Shown here: positions 8,509-17,396 of the stretch, piece after piece
Position numbering within the stretch: the stretch's first letter is position 1
How the letters are laid out: each line of letters starts with the position of its first letter
Assembly (NCBI RefSeq): GCF_033843265.1
Contig: NZ_JAWXRD010000040.1
Location: forward strand, 990,815-1,054,814
DNA from: Scandinavium lactucae
GTDB taxonomy: Bacteria; Pseudomonadota; Gammaproteobacteria; Enterobacterales; Enterobacteriaceae
DNA length: 64,000 nucleotides
Reading direction: 5' to 3'
Translations under genes and position numbers: made by a program
The notes under the pieces: model-generated
Told to the model about the DNA's origin: nothing
The model's database searches: none
The model's input: the letters and a program-made list of their open reading frames with translations, nothing else

Positions 8509-10194
8509 GTGAATATAAACGTCGCAGACTTGTTAAATGGGAATTACATCCTGTTATTATTTGTAGTACTGGCGCTGGGCCTGTGTCTGGGCAAATTACG
8601 CTTAGGATCTATCCAACTCGGTAATTCCATTGGCGTTTTAGTGGTCTCTCTGTTATTAGGCCAGCAGCATTTCAGTATTAACACTGACGCCCTGAATCTG
8701 GGCTTTATGCTGTTTATTTTCTGCGTCGGCGTGGAAGCCGGACCTAACTTTTTTTCCATATTTTTTCGCGATGGCAAGAATTATCTGATGCTGGCGCTGG
8801 TGATGGTCGGCTCCGCGCTGGTCATGGCCTTAGGTCTCGGAAAACTGTTTGGCTGGGATATCGGTCTTACCGCCGGGATGCTGGCCGGGGCGATGACCTC
8901 CACGCCAGTGCTGGTTGGCGCGGGTGACACGCTGCGTCATTCAGGTATGGCTGGCCCGGAACTGGCCACTGCGCTCGATCACCTGAGCCTCGGTTACGCC
9001 CTCACCTATCTGATTGGCCTGGTCAGCTTGATCCTCGGCGCACGCTATCTGCCGAAGTTTCAGCACCAGGACCTGCAAACCAGCGCCCAGCAAATCGCCC
9101 GCGAGCGTGGGCTGGACACCGATTCCAACCGCAAAGTGTATCTCCCGGTCATCCGCGCCTATCGCGTTGGCCCGGAACTGGTGGCGTGGGCCGACGGCAA
9201 AAACCTGCGCGAGCTCGGCATTTATCGCCAGACCGGCTGCTACATCGAACGTATTCGTCGCAACGGTATTCTGGCGAACCCGGACGGCGACGCGGTACTG
9301 CAAATGGGCGATGAAATAGCTCTCGTCGGCTATCCCGATGCACACGCCCGCCTCGACCCCAGCTTCCGTAACGGCAAAGAAGTGTTCGACCGCGATCTGC
9401 TCGACATGCGTATCGTCACCGAAGAAGTGGTGGTCAAGAACCATAACGTCGTCGGTCGTCGTCTGGCACAAATTAAGTTGACCGATCACGGTTGCTTCCT
9501 TAACCGCGTGATCCGCAGCCAGATTGAAATGCCGATTGACGACAGCATTGTGCTCAACAAAGGCGACGTTTTGCAGGTCAGCGGTGACGCGCGCCGGGTA
9601 AAAACCATCGCCGACCGCATCGGCTTTATCTCGATTCACAGTCAGGTTACCGATCTGCTGGCCTTCTGCGCCTTCTTTATTGTCGGCCTGATGATCGGCA
9701 TGATCACCTTCCAGTTCAGCTCCTTCAGCTTTGCCATCGGTAACGCGGCAGGCCTGCTGTTCGCCGGGATCATGCTGGGCTTCCTGCGTGCAAACCACCC
9801 GACCTTCGGCTACATCCCGCAAGGTGCGCTGAATATGGTGAAAGAGTTCGGCCTGATGGTGTTTATGGCGGGTGTTGGCTTAAGCGCGGGTAGCGGTATC
9901 GGCAATGGCCTCGGCGCTATCGGCGGTCAGATGCTGGTCGCGGGCCTGATAGTCAGCCTGGTGCCGGTGGTTATCTGCTTCCTGTTTGGTGCCTACGTAC
10001 TTCGCATGAACCGCGCGATGCTGTTCGGCGCAATGATGGGGGCGCGCACCTGTGCGCCGGCGATGGAAATCATCAGCGATACCGCACGCAGTAACATTCC
10101 TGCTCTGGGTTACGCAGGCACCTACGCCATCGCTAACGTGCTGTTAACCCTTGCGGGTACGCTGATTATCGTCATCTGGCCAGGCTTGGGATAA
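8509..10194 (+). CDS. ybjL: YbjL, AspT/YidE-type membrane transporter
   Basis: A 561-residue predicted antiporter of the AspT (AAEx) family: membrane helices at about 10-190, two cytoplasmic RCK_C/TrkA-C domains (about 205-375), then a second helix bundle (about 380-560). Length and sequence agree with E. coli YbjL; substrate unproven. The start is a GTG at 8509, MNINVADLLNGNYILLLF, as in E. coli. The gene is followed directly by the rybB promoter. Confidence 0.95.
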   Translation: MNINVADLLNGNYILLLFVVLALGLCLGKLRLGSIQLGNSIGVLVVSLLLGQQHFSINTDALNLGFMLFIFCVGVEAGPNFFSIFFRDGKNYLMLALVMVGSALVMALGLGKLFGWDIGLTAGMLAGAMTSTPVLVGAGDTLRHSGMAGPELATALDHLSLGYALTYLIGLVSLILGARYLPKFQHQDLQTSAQQIARERGLDTDSNRKVYLPVIRAYRVGPELVAWADGKNLRELGIYRQTGCYIERIRRNGILANPDGDAVLQMGDEIALVGYPDAHARLDPSFRNGKEVFDRDLLDMRIVTEEVVVKNHNVVGRRLAQIKLTDHGCFLNRVIRSQIEMPIDDSIVLNKGDVLQVSGDARRVKTIADRIGFISIHSQVTDLLAFCAFFIVGLMIGMITFQFSSFSFAIGNAAGLLFAGIMLGFLRANHPTFGYIPQGALNMVKEFGLMVFMAGVGLSAGSGIGNGLGAIGGQMLVAGLIVSLVPVVICFLFGAYVLRMNRAMLFGAMMGARTCAPAMEIISDTARSNIPALGYAGTYAIANVLLTLAGTLIIVIWPGLG

Positions 10195-10236
10195 ATCTGA
10201 AGAATGCAATAAGCAGAAAAAAAAAGTGTGAACTGC

Positions 10237-10270
10237 CGAACTTTTTGAATGGGTGGTAGTCATAATTAGT
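10237..10270 (+). promoter_or_regulatory. Sigma-E promoter of rybB
   Basis: GAACTT at 10238-10243 and TCATAA at 10260-10265, 16 bp apart and ending 5 nt before the RybB 5' end, match the known E. coli rybB promoter, which is read by RpoE during envelope stress. Confidence 0.85.
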
Positions 10271-10352
10271 GCCACTGCTTTTCTTTGATGTCCCCATTTT
10301 GTGGAGCCCATCAACCCCGCCGCTCTTCGGTTCAAGGTTGATGGGTTTTTTG
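10271..10352 (+). ncRNA. rybB: RybB small RNA
   Basis: The 5' end GCCACTGCTTTTCTTTGATG is the conserved RybB seed that pairs with outer-membrane porin mRNAs, with Hfq. It is followed by the internal stem (TCCCCATTTTGTGGAG) and a Rho-independent terminator (CCCATCAACC...GGTTGATGGG, then a T-run) at about 10308-10352. Only the terminator loop differs clearly from E. coli. It sits between ybjL and (before prophage insertion) the ybjK region, as in E. coli. The prophage has used its last bases as attachment site, leaving the RNA intact on this side. Confidence 0.95.
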
Positions 10353-10363
10353 TTGCCTGAAAT
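10341..10363 (+). repeat. attL core
   Basis: This 23-bp sequence (starts ATGGGTTTTTTG, ends GCCTGAAAT) recurs exactly at 45289-45311 and nowhere else that I saw; the flanking bases differ. It overlaps the last arm and U-tract of the RybB terminator. Confidence 0.92.
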
Positions 10364-10408
10364 ACGTGGCCCTATGAATCAAGCAGTTAGAACACACCTT
10401 TGACGCCT

Positions 10409-10448
10409 GTGGCGACAAAATGGCGGCAGCCGTTTAGCCATGGCGGCA
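10409..10448 (+). other. Integrase arm-type repeats, left end
   Basis: GTGGCGACA (10409-10417), ATGGCGGCA (10420-10428) and ATGGCGGCA (10440-10448) are directly repeated; the first two are 11 bp apart. The same 9-mer at the same 11-bp spacing occurs at the other end (45174-45193), near int. That is what P2-type integrases bind on each side of the core. Confidence 0.65.
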
Positions 10449-10455
10449 ACAGCCG

Positions 10456-10479
10456 TTAAAAAACCCGCCATCGGCGGGT
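10456..10479 (-). terminator. Terminator after ogr
   Basis: ACCCGCCGATGGCGGGT followed by TTTTTT on the minus strand, just past the ogr stop: a short GC stem with a U-tract that ends the D-ogr late transcript. Confidence 0.85.
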
Positions 10480-10484
10480 CAGAT

Positions 10485-10700
10485 TCAGTAAGCAAATTGT
10501 TCCTGCATACCTTTTGGATGAGGTGGCGCGGCGCTAATTTTTTGCGGACGGCACACAGAACGGACAAAAGTTTCATGCGTCACGAACGTATGCCCGCACT
10601 CGATGTTGGTGCACTGGTTGTAACGCTCTTTGGTTTCGTTGGAAACCTGGAAGCTGCTTCGGGTATGTGCAGCCTGTCCGCACATAGGACAATTCATCAT
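10485..10700 (-). CDS. ogr: Late gene activator Ogr/Delta
   Basis: A 71-residue zinc-binding activator of the P2 late promoters. Zinc ligands are CPMC (residues 4-7) and CTNIEC (30-35), as in the C-x2-C...C-x4-C pattern of Ogr and Delta. It binds TGT-N12-ACA sites and contacts the RNA polymerase alpha subunit. It is the last gene of the tail block after D, as in P2. Matching boxes were found before FI, V and O. Confidence 0.95.
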   Translation of the reverse strand: MMNCPMCGQAAHTRSSFQVSNETKERYNQCTNIECGHTFVTHETFVRSVCRPQKISAAPPHPKGMQEQFAY

Positions 10701-10767
10701 TTTCGTCAGCCCTCATTATTAACCAGTTCGCAATAATGATACATCATTGTTCGCAATTTGGAACTAA

Positions 10768-11865
10768 TCATTCCATTTCGAAATCATCAATTTTCACCTC
10801 AAACTCAATGCTGGTCGTAAAACCACTGTCAGCGCTGACGTTGTGCGTCAACGTGGTGATGGTCCATTCCGCTTCATCAATCGGCTGTTTGAAGCCGCTG
10901 ACCTTCACGGGCATTTCCGTGTAGAGATCAGCCCGCCCTTCTGCCAGCTGCAGCGAGAAGGAAGCCACACCACGCTGCAGGCGTTCCCACTGCATTTTCG
11001 CGGCCCGTTCAGCATTGGCCCGGTTGGCATAGGTCCGGTTCAGGACCAGCACGTTTTCATCCGTTCCGACCAGATAATCCCCCTGCTTTGCTTCTGGCTC
11101 CTTTGTTGCTGTACTTTTCTTCCGGCGCTTAACGCCAGTGGTTTCTTTCTTCGCAGGCTCCCGCGTGTGTAACCAGCTGGCAATCACACCTGTATAAGCT
11201 CCCCGGTCTGCCAGGCTAAAACGGTGGCTGTCTCCGGCGCTGCGGGTAAGGGTGATTACCGGCAGCGGCTTTCCGCTGGCAGTTCTGCCCTGCCCCTGGC
11301 GGATAAACAGCAGATGCCCGTCTTTGACGGACGCGATGGCACCATACTTCCGGGCCAGTTTCATCAGAAAACTCGCGTCACTTTCGTTGGTCTGGTCCAG
11401 GTGATCCAGCGGTTTGCTGGTCAGGCCTTTGCCCAGCGCCATTGTCAGATTGTGGCGGGCGGCAATGTCTTTCACCACGTCGCCCACGGTTGTCTGGTGC
11501 CAGGATTTCTCCCGGCGTGTGTTCAGGGTTTCCCTAAAGTCGGCGCTGCGGGCGCGGATGATCAGCCTGTCCGGCGCGCCTGTATGTTCAATTTCATCCA
11601 CCGTGAAACTGCCCTTTGGAAAAAGGGGCTGCCCTTTCCAGCCCAGCGCCAGGGTGATGACTGCCCCACGTCGGGGCAGCGCAATCTGTCCGTCCGCATC
11701 ATCCAGTTCCAGATCGAGCTGGTCCGCTTCAAACCCCCGGTTGTCCGTCAGGGTCAGGCTCATCAGACGCTTGTCCAGCACCTCCGTCACGTTCTTACCT
11801 TCAATCACGATACTGAACGCGGGCGTTTTGCTGTTGAGGTCGAAAAGGTCAGAACTGACATTCAT
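10768..11865 (-). CDS. D: Phage tail protein gpD
   Basis: P2 gpD homologue, 365 residues (P2 about 387). In contractile-tail phages this protein forms the hub between tube and spike, like T4 gp27. The sequence carries the family signatures (PAFSIVIEGKNVTEVLDKRLMSLTLTDNRG at the N-terminus and DLYTEMPVKVSGFKQPIDEAEWTI near the C-terminus). A Lys/Glu-rich loop at about 268-285 (KKETTGVKRRKKSTATKEPEAKQ) is an exposed insertion. It overlaps U by 4 nt. Confidence 0.93.
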   Translation of the reverse strand: MNVSSDLFDLNSKTPAFSIVIEGKNVTEVLDKRLMSLTLTDNRGFEADQLDLELDDADGQIALPRRGAVITLALGWKGQPLFPKGSFTVDEIEHTGAPDRLIIRARSADFRETLNTRREKSWHQTTVGDVVKDIAARHNLTMALGKGLTSKPLDHLDQTNESDASFLMKLARKYGAIASVKDGHLLFIRQGQGRTASGKPLPVITLTRSAGDSHRFSLADRGAYTGVIASWLHTREPAKKETTGVKRRKKSTATKEPEAKQGDYLVGTDENVLVLNRTYANRANAERAAKMQWERLQRGVASFSLQLAEGRADLYTEMPVKVSGFKQPIDEAEWTITTLTHNVSADSGFTTSIEFEVKIDDFEME

Positions 11866-12347
11866 TGCAGCAGCCCTCCCACGGTATTTGTGATGTTCCC
11901 AATCGCGCCAGCAGCGGAGTCCTGCAGGTTGCTCAACTGGTCGCTGAGGCTGCCGAACATATCAGACAGTGACTCATCCGCCCGTTTGAGCGTCAGCGTA
12001 AACTCAATCCGCCTGGCTTCCCCTCCGGCGAAAAACTCCGTTTTGGTCTGGCTCAGACTCTCAATCACAAACATGCCGTAAATGGTGCCGCTGCCCTCAA
12101 TCAGAGGCCACGACTTGCCCAGCTCCGCCATCTGTTCCAGCGCCAGAAGTGACAACCTGCCGCCAGTAATTTCAGGCAGCAGCACACCGGAAAGCGTCAG
12201 CGAATCATTATCCGGCCCGAGAAACTGTGTGGACGGACGGCGGCTCACCCGGCTGTTGGTCGCGTGCCGCCAGCTACGCTGATACTGCAACTCCTGATAC
12301 GGCACCGTGCGCAGCTGAAACACGTATAAACCCAGCACCATCATCAT
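11862..12347 (-). CDS. U: Phage tail protein gpU
   Basis: A 161-residue homologue of P2 gpU, needed for tail completion. The N-terminal MMMVLGLYVFQLRTVPYQELQYQRSWRHATNSRV is typical of the family. The C-terminal third is a predicted amphipathic segment. It overlaps T and D by 4 nt each, so T-U-D are translationally coupled. Confidence 0.92.
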   Translation of the reverse strand: MMMVLGLYVFQLRTVPYQELQYQRSWRHATNSRVSRRPSTQFLGPDNDSLTLSGVLLPEITGGRLSLLALEQMAELGKSWPLIEGSGTIYGMFVIESLSQTKTEFFAGGEARRIEFTLTLKRADESLSDMFGSLSDQLSNLQDSAAGAIGNITNTVGGLLQ

Positions 12348-15085
12348 GAATCGTATCCCCCTTGATCACTGAAATTACTGCGGGCTTTCGCTCTGGCCCG
12401 ACGCTCACGCTCATCAAGTTGTCTTGCCACTTCGCGGGCAATGTCCTGCGCATTTTGTCCGGGCTGGGCGACGATATGAATTGGCGCGTTAATTTCATAA
12501 CGCACAACCGATGGCTGGCTGGCAGGTTTTTCCGACGGTGCCCGATATGTTACGGCGGGCAGGCTCATCGGGTGAAGTGGCACCGCCTCTGCAGGCACCG
12601 CTGCCGTGCCCATCATCCCGGCAACAACGGAAGCCAGCGCAGCAGTGCGCCTGCGGCTGGTCACATTTGCCGGACCGTTGACGATTTCCGGGCCGTTCTC
12701 CCCGACAATGCCAAACTGACCGCGAGGAATATCGCCGCCGCTGTCATACATTCCGGCAAAGGGAACCCCGGCAGCTGCAGCGCCGCCCACAACCTGCACC
12801 TGTGTTTTGCCCAACGCTTTATCATTGCCTCTCATCCAGTCAGGCAAGTAATCCGTGACGGAGGACAGCCTGCTTTTCAGCGTCTCCCATTTGGCATTGA
12901 TACCGTTCAGAATGCTGTCAATGATGGCGCTACCCATGTCCTGGAATTTTGCCGGGAGCGCGGCAACATCTGCCAGGATGGCAGTCCATTTATCACTGAT
13001 GATCTGCCGGACGGTGGCCCACGCCTCCGACACCCCGGCCTTGACGGCACGCCATGTGTTACTGAAAGCCTGGTTTATCCATTCCCCTGCAGCAGAAGTG
13101 GCGTTGCAGACCGCATCCCACATGGCTTTAAACTTCGGCCCCAGCGTGTCCCAGTTCTGCCAGATGAGAATGGCCCCCATCGCAATCAGGCCAATCACCG
13201 CCAGGATAGGGTTTGCGAACATAAGACGCCCCAGCCACATAATCCCCTTGCCGATACCGCCGATAGCTTTAGTGATCAGACCAAACGCATTGCCTCCTTT
13301 GATGCCCAGGATAGAAAACTGCAGGCGCATCAGCGCCAGCGGGCCAAGCACGGCGGACACCGCCAGCATCACGGTGCCCAGCACCACCGCCACAGAGGCC
13401 AGGGCCGCCACGACTTTCAGCAGCCCTCCTGCCAGCTTCGGGTTTTCCTCAATCCAGCGACGGAAAGAACCAGTTACTTGCTTCACCGAGCTCATGATCG
13501 CCATTAACGGCTCACGCAGCGTTTCACCCAGGCTGCTGAACGTGTTCTGTGCTCCGGTCTTAACCAGCAACCACTGCGAGGACAGGGAGTCTTTGTTAAT
13601 GTCAGACTCTTTCTGCATGGAGCCACTGGCATCACCGCCGGACGTGAGTTTGAGCTGGCGCTGCAGCTCCGGCAGGTTGTTTGCGAGCTTCGCCGCGTCA
13701 TCACCAAATTCCTTGCCAAAAACCAGCGTCATTGCGCCCAGGCGCTTGTCTTTCGGCAGGTTATTGACCTTCTCCAGCACGCGCTGAATGGTGCCCATTG
13801 CATCCCGGGTCATCTCTTTTTCAATCTGCGCCGGGTTCAGTTTCAGCAGGTCCATGCCCGCAAAAAAGCTTTTGCTCTGCATGGTGGCAATGGACAGCTC
13901 CCGCACCATGGCATTTGCCGCACTGGCTGCCACCTCCGGGGCGGCCCCGAGAGACAGGAACGTGGAGCCGAGCGCCGCGGCTTTGCGATAATCCAGACGG
14001 TCTGCCACCCCGCCCATGCGCTGCAGGACGTCGATAATGTCCCCGCCTTTTGACATGGCGTTATCGTCCAGGTAATTCAGCGCATCGCCCAGTTGCTCGA
14101 TGTTGCGGGTCGGGACTTTGTAGAGCTGGGCAATTTTCCCCAGGCTTTCGGAAAGCTCATCTGCCGGAAGCTCAAACGCCGTGGAGGCTTTCGCCGCCGT
14201 GGCGGCAAAGGCCAGAAGGTCACGCTTCTGGTCAACCCAGGAGTCATTCGGGTTTGCCACGTTCATGCGCGCGCCACCCTCAACCAGGGCGGCAAAGTCC
14301 ACCGCGCCATTTGCCATCGGCAGCTGTTCACTGGCGGCCTTGATGGCGTCCTGCATTTCATAAAAACGAGCGGTGCGGTTGCCGTTGTCATCGCGCAGGC
14401 CGTTGACCTGTTTAGCCACCCCCTTCATGGCATCTTCCATGCTGGCGTAGCTTTTCACCGCCGCCATTACCGGCGCACCCATTGCCACCCCGGCGGCGGT
14501 TGTCGTCGCCCCGGCCCCGGCAATGCGATCCCGTACTTCCAGGCGGCGGGAATATTCCGCGCGTGCAGCGTTCATGCGTGCCTGCTGCTCACCCAGGCGT
14601 TTCAGTGATTTCTGTTGCCTGTCCAGAGCCTGCCGGGTTTCATCTGCGTTCTGCCGCAGTTCCCGCTGCGCTCCACTCAGCTTTTTTGTATCGATGCCGG
14701 AATCTTTGAGTGCCTGGCGCTGGCGCTGCACGGACTGACGCAGCCCGTTGTATTTGGTCTGAAGCTCATTTACACGGGTTTTGGCCTGTTCCAGCAGTCG
14801 GGCCTGTTGGGCGGTAGGCCGATTGGTGGCGGCGAACTGCGTGGCGAGTTTTGCGGCTTCTTCGCGGGCGGCCTTGAGGTTAGTTCCGGTGACTGCCAGT
14901 TGTGAGCTGGCCTTGCGGAAGCCCTCAATTCGCCCGGCCTGGGCATCCAGCTCTTTGAGTCGGGTTTTGCTTTGTTGCACGGCGGCAGCCAGCGCCTTTG
15001 TGCTGGCCTGTGCATTTCGGAATGGGCGGGTGAGTTTATCAACCGCATTCAGTACCACCTGCAGGCGCAGGTTGTTATCACTCAT
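12344..15085 (-). CDS. T: Tail tape-measure protein gpT
   Basis: A 913-residue tape measure that sets tail length and is ejected with DNA. It begins with a long coiled-coil N-terminal region (about 15-190, rich in Ala, Gln, Arg, Glu), then the conserved tape-measure region (GAGATTTAAGVAMGAPVMAAVKSYASMEDAMKGVAKQV, about 190-480). A block of hydrophobic helices follows (about 555-650) and ends with a glycine/proline-rich tail. Its start overlaps the end of the E+E' frameshift product. Confidence 0.94.
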   Translation of the reverse strand: MSDNNLRLQVVLNAVDKLTRPFRNAQASTKALAAAVQQSKTRLKELDAQAGRIEGFRKASSQLAVTGTNLKAAREEAAKLATQFAATNRPTAQQARLLEQAKTRVNELQTKYNGLRQSVQRQRQALKDSGIDTKKLSGAQRELRQNADETRQALDRQQKSLKRLGEQQARMNAARAEYSRRLEVRDRIAGAGATTTAAGVAMGAPVMAAVKSYASMEDAMKGVAKQVNGLRDDNGNRTARFYEMQDAIKAASEQLPMANGAVDFAALVEGGARMNVANPNDSWVDQKRDLLAFAATAAKASTAFELPADELSESLGKIAQLYKVPTRNIEQLGDALNYLDDNAMSKGGDIIDVLQRMGGVADRLDYRKAAALGSTFLSLGAAPEVAASAANAMVRELSIATMQSKSFFAGMDLLKLNPAQIEKEMTRDAMGTIQRVLEKVNNLPKDKRLGAMTLVFGKEFGDDAAKLANNLPELQRQLKLTSGGDASGSMQKESDINKDSLSSQWLLVKTGAQNTFSSLGETLREPLMAIMSSVKQVTGSFRRWIEENPKLAGGLLKVVAALASVAVVLGTVMLAVSAVLGPLALMRLQFSILGIKGGNAFGLITKAIGGIGKGIMWLGRLMFANPILAVIGLIAMGAILIWQNWDTLGPKFKAMWDAVCNATSAAGEWINQAFSNTWRAVKAGVSEAWATVRQIISDKWTAILADVAALPAKFQDMGSAIIDSILNGINAKWETLKSRLSSVTDYLPDWMRGNDKALGKTQVQVVGGAAAAGVPFAGMYDSGGDIPRGQFGIVGENGPEIVNGPANVTSRRRTAALASVVAGMMGTAAVPAEAVPLHPMSLPAVTYRAPSEKPASQPSVVRYEINAPIHIVAQPGQNAQDIAREVARQLDERERRARAKARSNFSDQGGYDS

Positions 15086-15514
15086 CGCTGGCCCCGCTTC
15101 TCAGGATTGCTTTATGCCGCCACTCCAGCACCTCAGTCAGCGGCATAACCTCAGTGACGGACGGCGGCCAGTGAAAAATGGTGGCAATATCTGCCACCAG
15201 GTCATCAACCGTCAGGCTGTCGGCAAATCGGCAAGCACCGACTTCTTCAACAAAAAAGTGACCACCTCCACGGACATTGCGGTGAGGTCTGCCGGGTCCA
15301 GCTCCGCCATTTCCTGCGGGGTCAGCGTCGGGCTGGAAATGCGCGGAATGATGGTCATCATCGCACTCACGTCCATATCCATAATGGCCTGCAGGCGGGT
15401 GCCACGCAGCGCACCGGACTGGGGTTTACGCAGCACCACCTCTTTAATTTCGCTTTTGCCGCGCAGGATTGGCGTATCCAGTACCACGGTTTTTTCGTTT
15501 GTTTTGTCGGTCAT
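15078..15514 (-). CDS. E: Tail assembly chaperone E+E' made by -1 frameshift
   Basis: The E frame alone is 15212-15514 (100 residues, ending SVLADLPTA). Near its end the minus strand carries T-TTT-TTG at 15251-15257, the slippery sequence used by P2 E/E'. After a -1 shift the frame continues VEEVGACRFADSLTVDDLVADIATIFHWPP..., ending LEWRHKAILRSGASDE at 15078, which I recognise as E'. Such G/G-T type pairs chaperone the tape measure during assembly; the two products are needed in a fixed ratio. The longer product is given here. Confidence 0.88.
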
Positions 15515-15566
15515 GTTCTTGTCCTGAAAAAGTGAGTTCTGGCGCGGTAGCCCGCGCCGTTATGGG

Positions 15567-16085
15567 TTACTGCAGGCCGATTGCGCGGCGGTGCGCTTCC
15601 ATCAGGTCCACGCCGTCCACGATTTCAACCATGTTGATCGTGTCGACCTCATACAGCACTTCGCCGTTAATGGTCAGTTTGGCGTAGCTGTTGGTGCTGC
15701 TGACTTTGGTGGCGTTGCTCTCCCCGGTTTTCAGCTCGCCGGAATCAATCTCTTTATGACGCCCGCGCACAACCAGCTCCACGGCCTGCACTTCCCCGGT
15801 GTCATCGCGCTGGATGGACGCGGTAAAGCGCAGCTGCACGCCGTCGGCGGTGGTCTTCGCCAGCTGTTTAAACAGCAGCGACTCCATCCCGCCAATGGAA
15901 AATTCAGTGTCCAGCGCGCCGTCATCCAGCCCCATGTCCACATCCACCGCGCCAGCCATGCCGCCGCCGCGATACTTCTCAAACTTGCGGGTGAATTTCG
16001 GCAGGGTCAGGGACTCAACGATCCCCTGCCAGTTGTTCCCGTCGTTGAACAGGTTCAGGTGTTTTAACTTGCGTGGTAAAGCCAT
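15567..16085 (-). CDS. FII: Major tail tube protein FII
   Basis: A 172-residue protein, the same length as P2 FII, which polymerises into the inner tail tube. N-terminal MALPRKLKHLNLFNDGNNWQGIVESLTLPKFTRK and the GAVDVDMGLDD segment are characteristic. It lies 9 bp after FI and is followed by E, as in P2. Confidence 0.95.
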   Translation of the reverse strand: MALPRKLKHLNLFNDGNNWQGIVESLTLPKFTRKFEKYRGGGMAGAVDVDMGLDDGALDTEFSIGGMESLLFKQLAKTTADGVQLRFTASIQRDDTGEVQAVELVVRGRHKEIDSGELKTGESNATKVSSTNSYAKLTINGEVLYEVDTINMVEIVDGVDLMEAHRRAIGLQ

Positions 16086-16094
16086 GTTGCCCCC

Positions 16095-17267
16095 TTATGC
16101 GCTGACCTGGCTGGCGAAATTCATCAGGTACTGGTCCGTGATACGCTGGCGTAACAGCAGATTTTCCAGTGGTGGCACAGGCGTGTAGTCGTAATCGATC
16201 AGCAGCTTCCCGGCCTTGAGCGTGTCCTTATCGTTCACGGACTCATCCAGCCAGCAGTCACCGCCAATCAGATAACCCTGACTCACCAGGCTGCGCATTT
16301 TGGCGCGGATACCTTCGATAATGTCGCGGGCCAGTGACGGGTTAAGCGGTTTGTCCACCGCCCACATGTGAGCCTCTGCCATGGTGTCAGCCAGCACCTG
16401 CGCCGTGCGGGTGTAGCTCTCAAAAGCGAACAGCGGATCATCGCTCAGGCAACGGGAACCCCAGAAGCGGAAGCCATCTTTACGGATAAGCGTGGTGATA
16501 TCGTTCTGGTTCAGCAGCCCCGCATCGGTTGCCGGGTCCTGCAGGTCCCAGAACACATCCGCCGACAGCCCGGTGACGCCGTTCACGCCGACATTGGACA
16601 GGGTTTTGTGCCACCCGGTTTGCTCGTCGATTTTGGCACGCAGACCCAGGGCGCGGGCCGTGGCAAACGCCGTGGCATCGGCCTGCAGCACGGTGTCAAA
16701 GTTGATGAAGTCAGGCCAGATCAACATCCCTTCACGCTGGCTAAAGTTCTCACGGTAAGTGATCGCTTCTTCCATCGTTTTGCAGCCATAGGCCGACAGG
16801 TAAGCGAACCCGCGCAGGCTTTGCGCCACGCCCAGCAATTCAGTGGCAACGGCCTGCGTGTCATGGCCCGGCACGCCGAGAATGCGCGGCTTAACGCCCA
16901 GCTGAGACTGCGCCGAGAGCAGCGCCTTGATGCCCGTTTTTTTGCCGTCAGCCGTCACACCGCCGATAATGTTGGTAGTGGTTTCCGCTTCGGTTTCGCC
17001 CTGCGCCACGCGGATAACCACGGTGACAGGTTTGGCCTGGTCGGCAATCGCATCCAGTGAACGGGCCAGGGTGCCGGACTCGCCTGCTTTGCCGCTGGCG
17101 GTCAGTACGTCGGTCAGTAAGACAGGTTTATTGAGGGGAAACACTGACGGGTCGGCGTCATCCCCGGTGCAGACCATTCCCACAATGGCGGTGCTCACCG
17201 TGGTAATGGTGCGGGTGCCTTCGTTGATTTCCTCAACGCGCACCCCGTGGTGGTAATCCTGAGCCAT
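16095..17267 (-). CDS. FI: Tail sheath protein FI
   Basis: A 390-residue contractile sheath subunit (P2 FI 396). It starts MAQDYHHGVRVEEINEGTRTITTVSTAIVGMVCTG and keeps the C-terminal sheath core (PLNPSLARDIIEGIRAKMRSLVSQGYLIGG). First gene of the FI-FII-E-T-U-D-ogr transcript. An Ogr box lies about 80 bp upstream. Confidence 0.96.
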   Translation of the reverse strand: MAQDYHHGVRVEEINEGTRTITTVSTAIVGMVCTGDDADPSVFPLNKPVLLTDVLTASGKAGESGTLARSLDAIADQAKPVTVVIRVAQGETEAETTTNIIGGVTADGKKTGIKALLSAQSQLGVKPRILGVPGHDTQAVATELLGVAQSLRGFAYLSAYGCKTMEEAITYRENFSQREGMLIWPDFINFDTVLQADATAFATARALGLRAKIDEQTGWHKTLSNVGVNGVTGLSADVFWDLQDPATDAGLLNQNDITTLIRKDGFRFWGSRCLSDDPLFAFESYTRTAQVLADTMAEAHMWAVDKPLNPSLARDIIEGIRAKMRSLVSQGYLIGGDCWLDESVNDKDTLKAGKLLIDYDYTPVPPLENLLLRQRITDQYLMNFASQVSA

Positions 17268-17337
17268 ATAACGAATCTCCTGTAGAAGAGTTTCACCATG
17301 ATTCCTTTGTATGGAATGAAAATCATCGAGGCCATAT

Positions 17338-17355
17338 TGTCTGAGTTATGATACA
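17338..17355 (-). promoter_or_regulatory. Ogr box of the FI late promoter
   Basis: TGT-CTGAGTTATGAT-ACA fits TGT-N12-ACA exactly. Its centre lies about 80 bp from the FI start, so a promoter 55 bp downstream would leave a short leader. Confidence 0.75.
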
Positions 17356-17396
17356 AAGTAATCGTTGAAGGATTAGCAAGCAGATGAGAGTTAGAA

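Noticed and set aside
8941..9822. 293-residue open frame on the minus strand inside ybjL
   Set aside because: It lies entirely antisense to a conserved transporter gene, its His/Asp/Gln-rich product is typical of antisense reading of GC-rich genes, and it lacks a ribosome site.
12362..13787. Long plus-strand frames (381 and 310 residues) over the tape-measure gene
   Set aside because: Antisense to gpT, no start signals, low-complexity products; gpT is certain.
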